DNA of 64,000 bases from Streptomyces sp. NBC_00448 (GTDB lineage Bacteria; Actinomycetota; Actinomycetes; Streptomycetales; Streptomycetaceae): positions 3,767,001-3,831,000 of the forward strand of contig NZ_CP107913.1 in assembly GCF_036014115.1 (NCBI RefSeq), written 5' to 3'. Positions 55,851-64,000 of this stretch are shown here, in pieces. Below the pieces are notes generated by a model, which saw only the letters and a list, made by a program, of their open reading frames with translations, was not told the origin of the DNA and did not search any database. The translations under genes were made by a program, and so were the position numbers. Every line of letters starts with the position of its first letter. The stretch's first letter is position 1.

Positions 55851-56380
55851 GCCCGCCCCACGCCGGGGTCGAACGGCCGCACCCCGAAGTGCGCGAGCAG
55901 CGGCGCGCAGGAGCGGCAGGGCGGCGCGTAGGCGCCGTGCGCGGGGTCGCCGTCCTCGCGTATCCGGCGCGCGGTGAGCTTGGCGCCGCGAAGCGCCTTG
56001 CGGGCCTCGCCCTGGGTGAGCGGGCGGCGCGAGGCCCGCTTGCCGCGGGTCGCCTCCACCGCCGTCAGGTGACGTGAAATCAGCACCGGTTCGGGGCACC
56101 GCCCGGTGAACCGCTCGCGCTGGGCGACCGGCAGCGCGTCCAGGAACTCCTGCACGATCGGGTGGAGCACGGGCGGCTGCTCCCCCTTGGCGCCGGTGCA
56201 GGTCAGCACCTCGTCGCGGATGGACAGCGCGGCCGCGATCGCGGGCAGGATGCCGTCCCTGCGGTGCCGCAGCACCGGGGGCTCCAGCGGGTCGCGGGCA
56301 GCGCTCCAGCTCAGCCTCGGGTCGGCGGTGTCCGCCGCTGGTAGGCGAGTTGTCATATCCTGCCCCGTTCCGTCATCCAT
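55847..56380 (-). CDS. YwqJ-related putative nucleic-acid deaminase
   Basis: This 177-residue protein has the deaminase Zn motif: RCPEPVLISRHL (C95-P-E97, Zn ligand and proton-shuttle Glu) and APPCRSCAPLLAHFGV (C155, C158). This is the YwqJ-type C-x-E ... C-x2-C arrangement of bacterial toxin deaminases. It lacks the WXG, PrsW, RHS or filamentous leaders that deliver polymorphic toxins, and has no signal peptide. ATG 56380, or ATG 56356 (more family-like MTTR). Translated with the SUKH-3 gene. A role as a cytosolic toxin or RNA/DNA-editing enzyme is inference. Confidence 0.78.
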   Translation of the reverse strand: MDDGTGQDMTTRLPAADTADPRLSWSAARDPLEPPVLRHRRDGILPAIAAALSIRDEVLTCTGAKGEQPPVLHPIVQEFLDALPVAQRERFTGRCPEPVLISRHLTAVEATRGKRASRRPLTQGEARKALRGAKLTARRIREDGDPAHGAYAPPCRSCAPLLAHFGVRPFDPGVGRA

Positions 56381-56482
56381 CCGCCCAAGGCGGCAGCTCC
56401 CCCGTATGCCGAATCAGAGTGCCAAACAGGCCATCCGATGGGGAAGCGGAACGCGGTGTGGCGACCTTCCCGTGTGGGCCAT

Positions 56483-56506
56483 GTCACCGTCTTGTGACGT
56501 TACGTC
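56483..56506. promoter_or_regulatory. Overlapping palindromes between deaminase and lipoprotein genes
   Basis: GTCAC-N6-GTGAC (56483-56498) overlaps GACGT-T-ACGTC (56496-56506) in the 305-nt divergent region. No other feature was seen in this spacer. Confidence 0.3.
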
Positions 56507-56685
56507 GGCGCCATGGACACGCAGCGCGCACATCTGCCGCCGTTCACCGGCCGGCCGCCGGCACACAGCGCGGTCACAGCGTCACCGCGCGCCGTTTACG
56601 GGGCCGTTCGCGACCGGGAGGATCGGATCGGCGCCGCGAGCCGGCGCCGATCCCCCCACACACACGACCCAGGGAACGTGACCCC

Positions 56686-57576
56686 ATGCACCGTGCCCGA
56701 AGAGACGCGGACGCCCCGAGCACCCGCCGTGTACGACGTGTTCCCCGCCTGCGGCGTCCCCCACGCGCCCGGGCCCGCGCCGCCGCCCTCGCCGTGCTGC
56801 CCGCGCTGCTGCTGGCGGCCGGCTGCTCGTCCGGCTCCTCAGGTTCCACCGACGCCGACGGCGGCAAGGGCGGCGGGCGTTCCGCGGCCCAGGCGTCCGC
56901 CGACGCCGGCAAGGCGCCGCTGAGCGTGGCCCAGCTCTCCCGCGCGCTCGTCACCGACCATGACGTGCCCGGCTGGGTGATCGAGATGACGCAGACCGAC
57001 GACGGCACCGCGACCACCGCACCGGCCGGGGGCTTCGACCCCGACGACCTGGGCGCGCAGGACGACACCAGCGGCCGGCCGGTGCTGGTCGCCGACAAGC
57101 CCGAGTGCCGGCCGCTGGCCGACGTCAGCAGCTCGCAGCCCGCGATCCACCGGATGGCCTCGGTCGGCGCCACTTTCGCCGAGGCCACCCCCACCGCCGG
57201 CGCGGCCCCGGACGAGATCGACCGGATGCTGATCGCCAGCCACGCCCCGGGCGACGCGCGGAAGGTGATGGCCGCGATCAAGGGCGCGCTCGCCACCTGC
57301 ACCGCGTTCGAGGCCCGCGACCAGAACGGCACCCGCACGCCCTTCCGGGTCGGGAAGGGCCCGGTGGTGAAGGTCGGCGACGAGTCGGTGGCGTACGTCA
57401 TGACCGACACCGCGGACAAGAAGACCGGCGCGGCCCTGGTGACGGTGGTGCGCACCGGCGACACCGTGACCTCCTACCTGTCGACGAAGGCCGAAGGGGG
57501 CGCCGGGCAGGTGCCGTTGGAGGTCGCCCGCAAGGAGGACCGGAAGCTGCGGGCGGCCCTGGCCGCGCGGAAGTGA
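56686..57576 (+). CDS. Lipoprotein, paralogue of the 57811 gene
   Basis: This 296-residue lipoprotein has signal AALAVLPALLLAAGC (lipobox Cys). After a Gly/Ser linker comes a domain with APLSVAQLSRALVTDHDVPG, DKPECRPLADVSSSQPA and ATCTAFEARDQNG (paired cysteines, likely disulfides), then VVKVGDESVAYVMTDTADKK and ALVTVVRTGDTVTSYLST. The last part resembles the sensor/PknH-C-like lipoproteins of actinomycetes. It and the 57811 product share PxxC, CP/C and the ALVTVVR-GD block, so they are paralogues. Ligand unknown. It lies between deaminase/SUKH genes. Confidence 0.78.
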   Translation: MHRARRDADAPSTRRVRRVPRLRRPPRARARAAALAVLPALLLAAGCSSGSSGSTDADGGKGGGRSAAQASADAGKAPLSVAQLSRALVTDHDVPGWVIEMTQTDDGTATTAPAGGFDPDDLGAQDDTSGRPVLVADKPECRPLADVSSSQPAIHRMASVGATFAEATPTAGAAPDEIDRMLIASHAPGDARKVMAAIKGALATCTAFEARDQNGTRTPFRVGKGPVVKVGDESVAYVMTDTADKKTGAALVTVVRTGDTVTSYLSTKAEGGAGQVPLEVARKEDRKLRAALAARK

Positions 57577-57810
57577 GCGGCGCCGCGCACGGGACGGCGG
57601 CCGGAGAGGAGGAGTGCGTCACCGTGACCGTGTGGTGATCGTGTTGTGAGCAGTGCCATAGGAGGCAGGGCGGGCCCGGTGCCGTAGAGTCGCGCGGCAG
57701 CGGGCCCACGCCCGCGAGGGCCGGGCCGGGACGCTCCGGACCGGACGCGGCACGCGGGCAGGGGCGGCGCCGCGCAGCCGGGCCCGCACACGACACAGGG
57801 GTACTCATCG

Positions 57811-58548
57811 ATGCGGATACGCGCAGGCCGTCGCCTACCGACCGGTAGCCGCAAGGTGCTGGCAGTGGCCGTACTGCTGCCCGCGCTTGCGCTCACCGCG
57901 GCCTGCGGGGGCGGCGGGAAGAGCAAGGACAGCGGCAGCGCGGCGTCCCGGAAGCTGACCCGCTCGGTGATCACGGCGAAGGACCTCGACCACCTCAAGG
58001 TGGTGCCCGCGACCAGCACGAGCCAACTCCTGGGCGACGAGCAGACCACCGACCCCGCCGCGTGCCAGCCGGTGGCCGACCAGTGGAGCCTCAAGCCGAA
58101 GCTGGTCCGCACCGTCTACACCGGCGCGCTGGTCACCGACACCGCCGCCAAGGACGCGGGCGCCAAGACGATCTCGCTGGAGGTCGTGGCGTCGTATCCG
58201 GCCGGCCGCGCGAAGCAGGTCCTCGACCAGCTGTCCACCGCGATCGCCCACTGCCCCGGCTACAAGGTCACGCGCAACGGCCGGACGTCGCAGTTCACGG
58301 TCAAGAGCGTCGACCCGTCCACCGGGCCCGCCGATACCGCCGGCACCTACGGCGACCAGCGGGTCACCTACACCGTCACCGACCCCGCCCTCGGGGCCTC
58401 CGGGGTGGCGCTGGTCACCGTCGTCCGGGTCGGCGACTCCACCGCCGCCTTCGAGACCGTCCGCGCCGACCACAAGACCGCGTCGCTGCGGCCGGCGATC
58501 GCCAGCAAGCAGGTCGCCAAGTTGCGGGCCGCGGCGGGCAGGAGCTGA
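57811..58548 (+). CDS. Lipoprotein, paralogue of the 56686 gene
   Basis: This 245-residue lipoprotein has signal VLAVAVLLPALALTAAC (lipobox Cys). Domain features match the upstream paralogue: RSVITAKDLDHLKVVPATS, DPAACQPVADQWS, AHCPGYKVTRNG and VALVTVVRVGDSTAAFETV, giving conserved Cys and the VxLVTVVRxGD block. Extracellular, membrane-anchored. Both lipoproteins may form a complex or sense the same ligand. The 57577-57810 gap contains no gene. Confidence 0.78.
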   Translation: MRIRAGRRLPTGSRKVLAVAVLLPALALTAACGGGGKSKDSGSAASRKLTRSVITAKDLDHLKVVPATSTSQLLGDEQTTDPAACQPVADQWSLKPKLVRTVYTGALVTDTAAKDAGAKTISLEVVASYPAGRAKQVLDQLSTAIAHCPGYKVTRNGRTSQFTVKSVDPSTGPADTAGTYGDQRVTYTVTDPALGASGVALVTVVRVGDSTAAFETVRADHKTASLRPAIASKQVAKLRAAAGRS

Positions 58549-58636
58549 GACCCGTACCGGCCGCGGCGGGTGGGAGCCGGCGCGAAACCGGGCCGATCCG
58601 GGGCCGATCGGGGCGATCCGGATGGCGGTGGCCGAG

Positions 58637-58645
58637 TTGTCCACA
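58637..58645 (+). promoter_or_regulatory. DnaA-box-like sequence before WHH-SUKH gene
   Basis: TTGTCCACA, an exact Streptomyces DnaA box, 84 nt before ATG 58729. Isolated. Confidence 0.3.
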
Positions 58646-58728
58646 GGGACGAGGACGGGACCCGCGCGGCTCTTGCCGGACCCCCTAGGCTGTCGTCATC
58701 AGCTCAGACGCAGCAGGGGGCAACCGCC

Positions 58729-59739
58729 ATGACCACAGGCCCGCAAGGGCTGGGATCACCTCCCGGACCCGTAGCCGCCGCGCAGGCCGCGCCACCGAAC
58801 GCGGCCTACGCCGGACAGGTCGTGCACTTTCCCGACCCGGTCCGGGCCGCCCGCCACCCGCAAGGCGTGTGGGTGGACGACGAGGGCTACCCCGACTTCT
58901 CGCCGTACGCCCGCGCGGCGGCGGAGATAGCCGAGCCTCCGGAGGGCTTCGGCGTGGACGAACTGCGCCTGACGGACTACGTCTCGGCGAACGCCGCCCT
59001 GCACGCGGCCGGACACGAACTGTGGGGCAACCTGCTGCCGGTGGCCACCCCGCACGGCTGGACCTGGCACCACGTCCGCGGCAGCCGCCGGCTGGAGTTG
59101 GTGCCGGTCGAGGTCAAGTCGCTGCTGCGGCACCACGGCGGGCTGGCCACCTCGGTGGCCGACCACACCAAGCGCGGCACCCGCCCGCTCCAGGAAACCC
59201 GCCCCGTGCACTTCGGGCTGCCCAAGGAGCCGGTCGCGGTCACCGAGCAGCAGGTCCGCGACGTGGAGGAGGAGTTGGGGTACCGCCTGCCCGGCGCGTA
59301 CCGCGCGTTCCTGAAGGCGGCCGGCGGCTGCGCCCCCCAGGGCGTCGCCCTCGACCCCGGCCTCGGCCTGCTGCTGGACCAGCCGTTCTTCACCGTCCGC
59401 GACGACGCGGCGGTCAACGACCTGGTGTACGTCAACAAGTGCCTGCGCGACCACCTCACCAAGGACTACCTCGCGATCGGCTACGTCCAAGGCGGCCTCC
59501 TCGTGGTCCGGGTGAAGGGCGAGGGCACCGGCTCCGTCTGGTTCTGCGGTTACGACGACGCGCGCGACGGCGACGGGTGGGACACCCCGGCGGACCGGGT
59601 GGCCGACCTGCTGCTGCCCTGCGGCGACTCGTTCGACGAGTTCCTGCTGCGACTGGCCGGCAATCCACCCGAGTTGGACACGGTCGCGAATCTGATGGTC
59701 GACGGCGGCTTCGCCGACGCCGTAGCCGTGGAGGGATGA
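58729..59739 (+). CDS. WHH/HNH-like nuclease domain fused to SUKH (SMI1/KNR4) domain
   Basis: This 336-residue cytosolic protein has two modules. Residues about 30-145 carry [32 protein letters not shown] and LLRHHGG. W113-H114-H115 with LVP and HxGG is the signature of the WHH toxin branch of HNH/endonuclease VII. As I recall the consensus, a His follows LVP at the position held here by K130, so catalysis may be lost. Residues about 171-330 are a SUKH/SMI1-KNR4 domain ([64 protein letters not shown]). Toxin-fold and immunity-fold thus sit in one chain. The 880-residue gene follows within 9 nt. Confidence 0.8.
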   Translation: MTTGPQGLGSPPGPVAAAQAAPPNAAYAGQVVHFPDPVRAARHPQGVWVDDEGYPDFSPYARAAAEIAEPPEGFGVDELRLTDYVSANAALHAAGHELWGNLLPVATPHGWTWHHVRGSRRLELVPVEVKSLLRHHGGLATSVADHTKRGTRPLQETRPVHFGLPKEPVAVTEQQVRDVEEELGYRLPGAYRAFLKAAGGCAPQGVALDPGLGLLLDQPFFTVRDDAAVNDLVYVNKCLRDHLTKDYLAIGYVQGGLLVVRVKGEGTGSVWFCGYDDARDGDGWDTPADRVADLLLPCGDSFDEFLLRLAGNPPELDTVANLMVDGGFADAVAVEG

Positions 59740-59747
59740 GACAGCAC

Positions 59748-62390
59748 ATGGTCACTTTCGCGCAGGCGCAGGAGCGCGCGGAGCGCTGGGTGAACGCGGA
59801 CGTCCCCGCGTACGAGACCCGGGAGATCCGGGTCCGTGAGTTCGACCTGGGCTTCGTGGTGTGGTCCGAGGCCCGGGAGGACGGCCCGTCCTCCGACGAG
59901 GGGTCGGTCCGGGTGGTGATCGCCCGTGACAGCGGCGACGCCACCTTGTGGCCCGCCCTGCCCATCGGCGAACTCATTCGCCGCTACGAGGAGGAGTACG
60001 GCCCGGTGCCCGATGACGCGGCGCCCGAGCCGCCCCAGCGACTCGACCTCGAAGCGACCTCGTTCCTGCTCAGCCCCCCGCAGTGGCTCCAGGACGCCGC
60101 CGACCGGATGGGCATCCCGGACCGCCGCCCGTCCGCCGCCGAGCAGCCCCCGGTTCCCGCTCCCGCGGCGGGTGACGCCCCGGCGGCCGGGGAGCCGGCG
60201 CCCTCGACCGGCGGCCGTATCGACTACCGGCGCCCCGGCGACAGCGGCGCCTCCCGTCCGGGCGCGGCCGAGCAGCCGGACGGGCAGCAGGCAGCGGCGG
60301 CGGCCGGCTCCGGGTCCGGGTCCGCCGGATCGGCGGGCGGCGGCGCGCAGGGCCCCGCGGGTTCCGCCTCGGGCGGCATCGACTACCGGCGGCCCGGCTC
60401 GGTGCCCTCGCAGAGCTCGGGCGGCGGCAGTTGGGCCGGGAAGACGGTGAGCGACTCCGGCGAGGGGCAGTCCGTCCCGGTGCCGGCGACCGTCTTCGCC
60501 CCGCCGATCAGCGACACGGACCAGGCCGAGGAGCCGGCGACGGGCGCGGAGGCCAGGACCGAGCTGCTGTCCGGGGGGAGTTCGCTGCCCCGCACCGGGC
60601 CCGCACCGCAGCAACAGCAACAGCAGCCGGCACCCCCGGCCCGGCCCGGGGTGCCGCACACGATCGGCGGTTCCGAGTACCCGCCGCCCGGCGGTCCGGC
60701 GGTTCCGCTGCCGCCGCCGGGCAGCGCGGGCGGTCCGGCCGGTCCGGCCGCGCCCGTGGGCCCCGGCCCCGCCGACATCGGCCGGCAGCCGAACCAGGGC
60801 CAGGCACCGGGCCAGGGCCAGGGTCAGGGCCTCGGGCAGGGTTCGGCTCAGGGCACCCCGCCCCCGCCGCCGTATTCCGGTCCGCCCGTACCCGGCGCGG
60901 GCACCCCGCCGCCCGCGGGCAACGACCCGCACTACGCGGCCACCATGCTCGCCGGACCCGGCACGCCCCCGCCCGGTCCCGGCGCGGGCGGCCCTCCCCC
61001 GCCGCCCCCGTACATGGGCACGCCCCCGCCCGGCGCGGGCACCCCGCCGCCTCCGCCGCCCGGCGCCGGCACCCCGCCGCCCGCGGCCAACGACCCGCAC
61101 TACGCGGCCACCATGCTCGCCGGACCCACCCTGCCCCCGCCCGGCATGGGCACCCCGCCCCCGCCGCCGCCCGGAGCAGGAGCTCCGCCGCCGCCCCCGG
61201 GGATGGGCACCCCGCCCCCGCCCCCCGGCGCCGGCACCCCGCCGCCCGCGGCCAACGACCCGCACTACGCGGCCACCATGCTCGCCGGACCCGGCATGCC
61301 GCCGCCCGGCATGGGCACCCCGCCCCCGCCGCCACCCGGCATGGGCGGGCCGGCGATGGCTCCGCCCGCGCCGCCCGGATACGGCTACCCGCAGGGCGGA
61401 GCGGTGCCCACGGTCGGCCCCGGCTACATGGCGGTGCTGCGCTACCGCGGCCAGGACGGCAGCGAGCAGCAGCTCATCCGGCGGTCGGCGCCGGGCACCC
61501 CGCACCCGGAGTGGCAGATCCTGCACGAGTTGCGCTCGCTGGGCATCCGTCCGGAGCAGGTGCTCGAACTCCACACCGAGCTGGAGTCCTGCGATCTGCC
61601 CGGCGGCTACTGCACCCGGATGATCCGGGAGACCTGGCCGCAGGTGCGGATCAGCCACACCGCGCCGTACGGCCGCGACCACGCCGGCCGCCGGCAGGGC
61701 GTCCAGCACCTGCTCACCCACCAGGGCGAGCTGCACCAGGTGGCCGGCGCCCCGGCCCGGCCGCAGCCGCAGCGGGTGCCGATGCCCGATCCGCACAGCG
61801 TGCTGCGAGTGCCGCCGGTCGGTCTCGACGTGATCGGCCAGGAGGTGGCGAGCGCGTTCGGGCCGCAGGGCGTGTTCAGGTTCGAGCAGCGGGCCGTGTC
61901 CCGGCAGGGCGTGCCGGACATCGTGGCCCAGACGCTGGTGTGGTCGGGGCTGCCGGTCGACTTCTCGCCGTTCTTCTGGGCGCAGGCCCAGCCCGGTCAG
62001 CCGGTGCCCACGCTCGCCGAACTGGCCGCGCAGCGCGGGGTGCAGCCGGCCGCGGACGCCGGGTCGTACCTCGTGATGGGCAACGACTTCGGCCGCCAGC
62101 TGTGCGTGCAGTACGGCACCGCGCACATCGTCGCGGTGCCGCTGGAGGCCGGGCCGGGCGGGCAGCCGGCGCAGCCGCAGTTCGTCAACTCCAGCCTGCC
62201 GGAGTTCGCCCGCTGCATGGCGCTGCTGGGCCGGATGTGGCGGCTGCGGATCGGGTTGACGCCGGAGCAGGCCGGGCACTGGACGGTGGACTTCCAGGCC
62301 CAACTGGCCGCGCAGGACCCGGCCGCGATCGCCTCGCCCGACAACTGGTGGTCGGTGCTGGTCGAGCAGATGTGGGACGGGCTGCTGTAG
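59748..62390 (+). CDS. Imm35/YrhB-like head, Pro-rich linker, deaminase motif and SUKH-4 domain protein
   Basis: This 880-residue protein (ATG 59748; ATG 59736 overlaps the previous stop and is the alternative) has four parts. About 1-85: Imm35/YrhB-like ([38 protein letters not shown]). About 130-545: low-complexity Pro/Gly/Gln linker with IDYRRPG twice and [13 protein letters not shown] three times (residues 392, 448, 503), plus a Gln run. About 550-650: deaminase motif with H586-P-E588 and C615/C622 ([10 protein letters not shown]). About 690-880: SUKH-4 ([39 protein letters not shown]). No signal peptide. Conserved in streptomycetes as I recall; role undescribed. Confidence 0.82.
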   Translation: MVTFAQAQERAERWVNADVPAYETREIRVREFDLGFVVWSEAREDGPSSDEGSVRVVIARDSGDATLWPALPIGELIRRYEEEYGPVPDDAAPEPPQRLDLEATSFLLSPPQWLQDAADRMGIPDRRPSAAEQPPVPAPAAGDAPAAGEPAPSTGGRIDYRRPGDSGASRPGAAEQPDGQQAAAAAGSGSGSAGSAGGGAQGPAGSASGGIDYRRPGSVPSQSSGGGSWAGKTVSDSGEGQSVPVPATVFAPPISDTDQAEEPATGAEARTELLSGGSSLPRTGPAPQQQQQQPAPPARPGVPHTIGGSEYPPPGGPAVPLPPPGSAGGPAGPAAPVGPGPADIGRQPNQGQAPGQGQGQGLGQGSAQGTPPPPPYSGPPVPGAGTPPPAGNDPHYAATMLAGPGTPPPGPGAGGPPPPPPYMGTPPPGAGTPPPPPPGAGTPPPAANDPHYAATMLAGPTLPPPGMGTPPPPPPGAGAPPPPPGMGTPPPPPGAGTPPPAANDPHYAATMLAGPGMPPPGMGTPPPPPPGMGGPAMAPPAPPGYGYPQGGAVPTVGPGYMAVLRYRGQDGSEQQLIRRSAPGTPHPEWQILHELRSLGIRPEQVLELHTELESCDLPGGYCTRMIRETWPQVRISHTAPYGRDHAGRRQGVQHLLTHQGELHQVAGAPARPQPQRVPMPDPHSVLRVPPVGLDVIGQEVASAFGPQGVFRFEQRAVSRQGVPDIVAQTLVWSGLPVDFSPFFWAQAQPGQPVPTLAELAAQRGVQPAADAGSYLVMGNDFGRQLCVQYGTAHIVAVPLEAGPGGQPAQPQFVNSSLPEFARCMALLGRMWRLRIGLTPEQAGHWTVDFQAQLAAQDPAAIASPDNWWSVLVEQMWDGLL
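60921..61292 (+). repeat. Three identical 39-nt coding repeats in the Pro linker
   Basis: The [13 protein letters not shown] codons are identical at DNA level at 60921-60959, 61089-61127 and 61254-61292 (spacing 168 and 165 nt), separated by [13 protein letters not shown] repeats. Confidence 0.85.
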
Positions 62391-62421
62391 GCGGACCGTA
62401 CGGATGTGCGGCCGTTTCGTG

Positions 62422-62457
62422 CGGGCCGGGTGGAAGCTGCGTCTTCCGCTCGGCCCG
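62422..62457 (+). terminator. Hairpin after SUKH-4 gene
   Basis: A 15-bp stem with two G-U pairs (CGGGCCGGGTGGAAG with 62443-62457) and 6-nt loop CTGCGT, 31 nt after the stop. Confidence 0.6.
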
Positions 62458-62500
62458 TCCGTGTTTCCGGGGTAGGAGACAGTCGGAGTGTCGAGGCTCG

Positions 62501-62506
62501 TACAAT
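62501..62506 (+). promoter_or_regulatory. -10 hexamer of the coiled-coil gene
   Basis: TACAAT matches the -10 consensus closely; no clear -35 is present. The start codon is 61 nt downstream. Confidence 0.35.
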
Positions 62507-62566
62507 TCGGGCATAAGCGATAAATGGGAACACGGGAACGGCCCGACGTCGCGAGGGGCAGTGGCC

Positions 62567-63469
62567 ATGAGCAGTGATACGTCCGCATCGACGCAGACGC
62601 AGCCGGAGGCACGGGAGAGGTTCGGTGCGGCGCGCGGGCGCGGCTACCGGCCGGACCAGGTCGACCGCTTCCTGGACGAGTTGTCCGAGGACCGGGACGC
62701 GGCCTGGGAGCGGGCCGCCCGGCTGACGGTGCTCGCCAACGAGATGGACGCCGAGTGCACCTCCCTGCGGCAGCAGGTCGAGGCGCTCGGTCCGACCGAC
62801 TTCGCCCGGCTCGGCGCCGGCGCGCAGGAACTGCTCCAGATGGTCGAGGACGAGGCCGCCGCGGTACGCGAACGCGCCGAGGTCGAGGCGCAGTACGCCC
62901 GGGACGCCGCTGACACCGCCCGCCGCACCCTCCAGGACGAGGCCCGCGCGGCCGCGTCCGCACGGCTCTCCGCCGCCGAGGACCAGGCCCAGCACGTACT
63001 GGACGAGGCGTGCGGGCGCGCCGCGGAGATCCTCGGCGCCGCCCGCGCCGAGGCCGACTCCGTACGGGGCGAGGCCGGCGCCGCGCTCGACGCGATGCAG
63101 CAGCAGGTCGACCGGGACCGGGCCGCCGTCGACGCGGAGCAGCGCGAGCGGGTCGAGAGCCTGGAGCAGGAACTCGCCGAGCAGCAGGCCGTGGTCGACG
63201 GCCGGCTGTCCGGGCTGCTCGCCGACGCGGAACGCCGGCTGGCGCAGGCGCAGCAGGAGCGGGCCGACGCGGAGGCGGCGCTGCGCGACCAGCAGGCCGA
63301 GGCCGACGCGCGGGCCGACGCGTTGATCGCGGAGGCGCGCACCCATGAGGAGAGGGTGCGGCGGGACGCGGAGCGGGTGCTGCGGGAGCACGAGATGCAC
63401 CGGGACGAGGTGCGGGCGCACCTCGCGCACATCAAGGCCACGCTCTCGGAGTTGACCGGGCGCCCCTGA
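62567..63469 (+). CDS. DivIVA-like long coiled-coil protein
   Basis: This 300-residue protein has an N-terminal RGYRPDQVDRFLDELSEDRD segment, the DivIVA/GpsB-like membrane-associated motif (GYRPDQVDRFL). A nearly continuous coiled coil of Ala/Glu/Arg/Gln follows (about 40-300, for example VDAEQRERVESLEQELAEQQ, AEARTHEERVRRDAERVLRE). Related streptomycete proteins are annotated cellulose-binding-protein-like or cytoskeletal and organise polar growth. ATG 62567 with AGGGG 9 nt upstream. Transcribed after the SUKH-4 gene from its own promoter. Confidence 0.82.
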   Translation: MSSDTSASTQTQPEARERFGAARGRGYRPDQVDRFLDELSEDRDAAWERAARLTVLANEMDAECTSLRQQVEALGPTDFARLGAGAQELLQMVEDEAAAVRERAEVEAQYARDAADTARRTLQDEARAAASARLSAAEDQAQHVLDEACGRAAEILGAARAEADSVRGEAGAALDAMQQQVDRDRAAVDAEQRERVESLEQELAEQQAVVDGRLSGLLADAERRLAQAQQERADAEAALRDQQAEADARADALIAEARTHEERVRRDAERVLREHEMHRDEVRAHLAHIKATLSELTGRP

Positions 63470-63598
63470 CGCGTGCGGCGCCGCTGACGCGTGGGGCGCC
63501 CCCTGGCCCACCGGGGTGCCCCGTTCTGCCGGTTCGGGGAGCACCTGCCGTTGGAGGGTTGTTCGCGCCCACGCGCCCCTTGCGGGGTGCCCCGGGGG

Positions 63599-64000
63599 TC
63601 AGGGCGCCGTCGGGACCATGGCGGAGACGCGGAAGCCGCCGTCGGGAGTGGGGCCGGCGGCGAACCCGCCGCCATGGGCGGTGACCCGCTCCCGCATCCC
63701 GGTGAGCCCGTGCCCGCCGCTCGGCAGCGCCGTGGCGACCACCGCCTCGGCCGGGCCGTTGACGATGAGGACGGCCACCTCGGCCTCGCGGTAGGCGAGC
63801 CGCACCTGCGCCTTCGCCCCGACCGCGTGCTTGCGCACGTTCGTGAGCGCCTCCTGCACCACGCGGTAGACGGTCGCCTCGATCCGCCGCCCGCACGGCC
63901 GCTGCTCGCCCTCGACGGCCAGCTCGACCCCCATCCCGGCCGCCCGCGACTCCTGTACGAGCTGCGCCAGCTCCGCCAGGCTCGGCCCGGCGTCGGGCTC
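63599..64000 (-). CDS. NarL-type sensor histidine kinase, C-terminal part (truncated by window)
   Basis: The reading frame continues past the right edge. Visible residues begin EPDAGPSLAELAQLVQESRA. IEATVYRVVQEALTNVRKHA is the N-box of the HATPase domain, VAVLIVNGPAE is the D/G1 equivalent with Asn-Gly in place of Asp-x-Gly, and GGHGLTGMRERV is the G2 loop. This identifies a HisKA_3 (NarX/DesK-class) kinase. Its response regulator should lie beyond or near the right edge. Convergent with the coiled-coil gene; the 63470-63598 gap shows no feature. Confidence 0.88.
   Translation of the reverse strand, partial: EPDAGPSLAELAQLVQESRAAGMGVELAVEGEQRPCGRRIEATVYRVVQEALTNVRKHAVGAKAQVRLAYREAEVAVLIVNGPAEAVVATALPSGGHGLTGMRERVTAHGGGFAAGPTPDGGFRVSAMVPTAP

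Noticed and set aside
55847..56380. Deaminase as a secreted polymorphic toxin
   Set aside because: No signal peptide, WXG100, RHS or other delivery domain; the protein is short and co-translated with SUKH-3.

Overview
The window is about 72-75% GC with strongly GC-biased third codon positions, frequent GTG starts and several leaderless-type promoters. It carries ndh-cfa-bldA, eno, two Rpf-like secreted hydrolases, mfd and SUKH-domain genes. This points to a Streptomyces or close streptomycete relative, chromosomal core. From memory, the order ndh / cfa / bldA and eno / rpf / P450 / mazG / mfd resembles the SCO3090-SCO3115 stretch of S. coelicolor. I could not run an alignment. I saw no rRNA, insertion sequence, integrase, prophage or CRISPR array.

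Layout. 1-12.7 kb: the end of a PLP decarboxylase, a sortase-type surface protein, an RpiR-family regulator, an MMPL transporter, a MatB-like CoA ligase, cystathionine beta-synthase and an SGNH hydrolase. 12.7-16.8 kb: a Rex-type operator, type II NADH dehydrogenase (ndh), a CFA-synthase-like methyltransferase and tRNA-Leu(UAA), that is bldA. 17-24.6 kb: a less conserved stretch with a NUDIX hydrolase, an XRE remnant, a membrane-anchored unknown, a primase-polymerase under a LexA box, a TPR protein, a Bax-inhibitor-like protein and small unknowns. 24.9-42.7 kb: thiolase, ppx, DUF501, an FtsB-like protein, enolase, an Rpf gene behind a ydaO (c-di-AMP) riboswitch, a second Rpf-like gene, a P450, Uma2, endonuclease V, MazG, a SurA-like lipoprotein, an HNH lipoprotein, a Ser/Thr kinase pair and a DUF2079 membrane protein. 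42.7-55.2 kb: mfd, a large PGRP amidase with triplicated C-terminal repeats, a LolCDE/FtsX-type ABC exporter, and a TetR/SDR divergent pair.

55.3-62.4 kb is the most unusual part. Four genes combine nucleic-acid-toxin folds with SUKH immunity folds, all without secretion signals. They are a YwqJ-like deaminase overlapping a SUKH-3 gene, a WHH-nuclease-like domain fused to SUKH, and an 880-residue protein with an Imm35/YrhB-like head, a Pro/Gln linker, a Zn-deaminase motif and a SUKH-4 tail. Two paralogous lipoproteins lie between them. A DivIVA-like coiled-coil protein and the end of a sensor kinase close the window.

Regulatory sites read directly from sequence: Rex-like palindrome(s) at ndh, a LexA box at the primase-polymerase, a ydaO riboswitch at the Rpf gene, a TetR-type operator between the TetR and SDR genes, many intrinsic terminator hairpins, and a recurring leaderless pattern (TANNNT, 6-8 nt, then ATG or GTG). 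No in-frame TTA codon was noticed in the called genes, as expected next to bldA.
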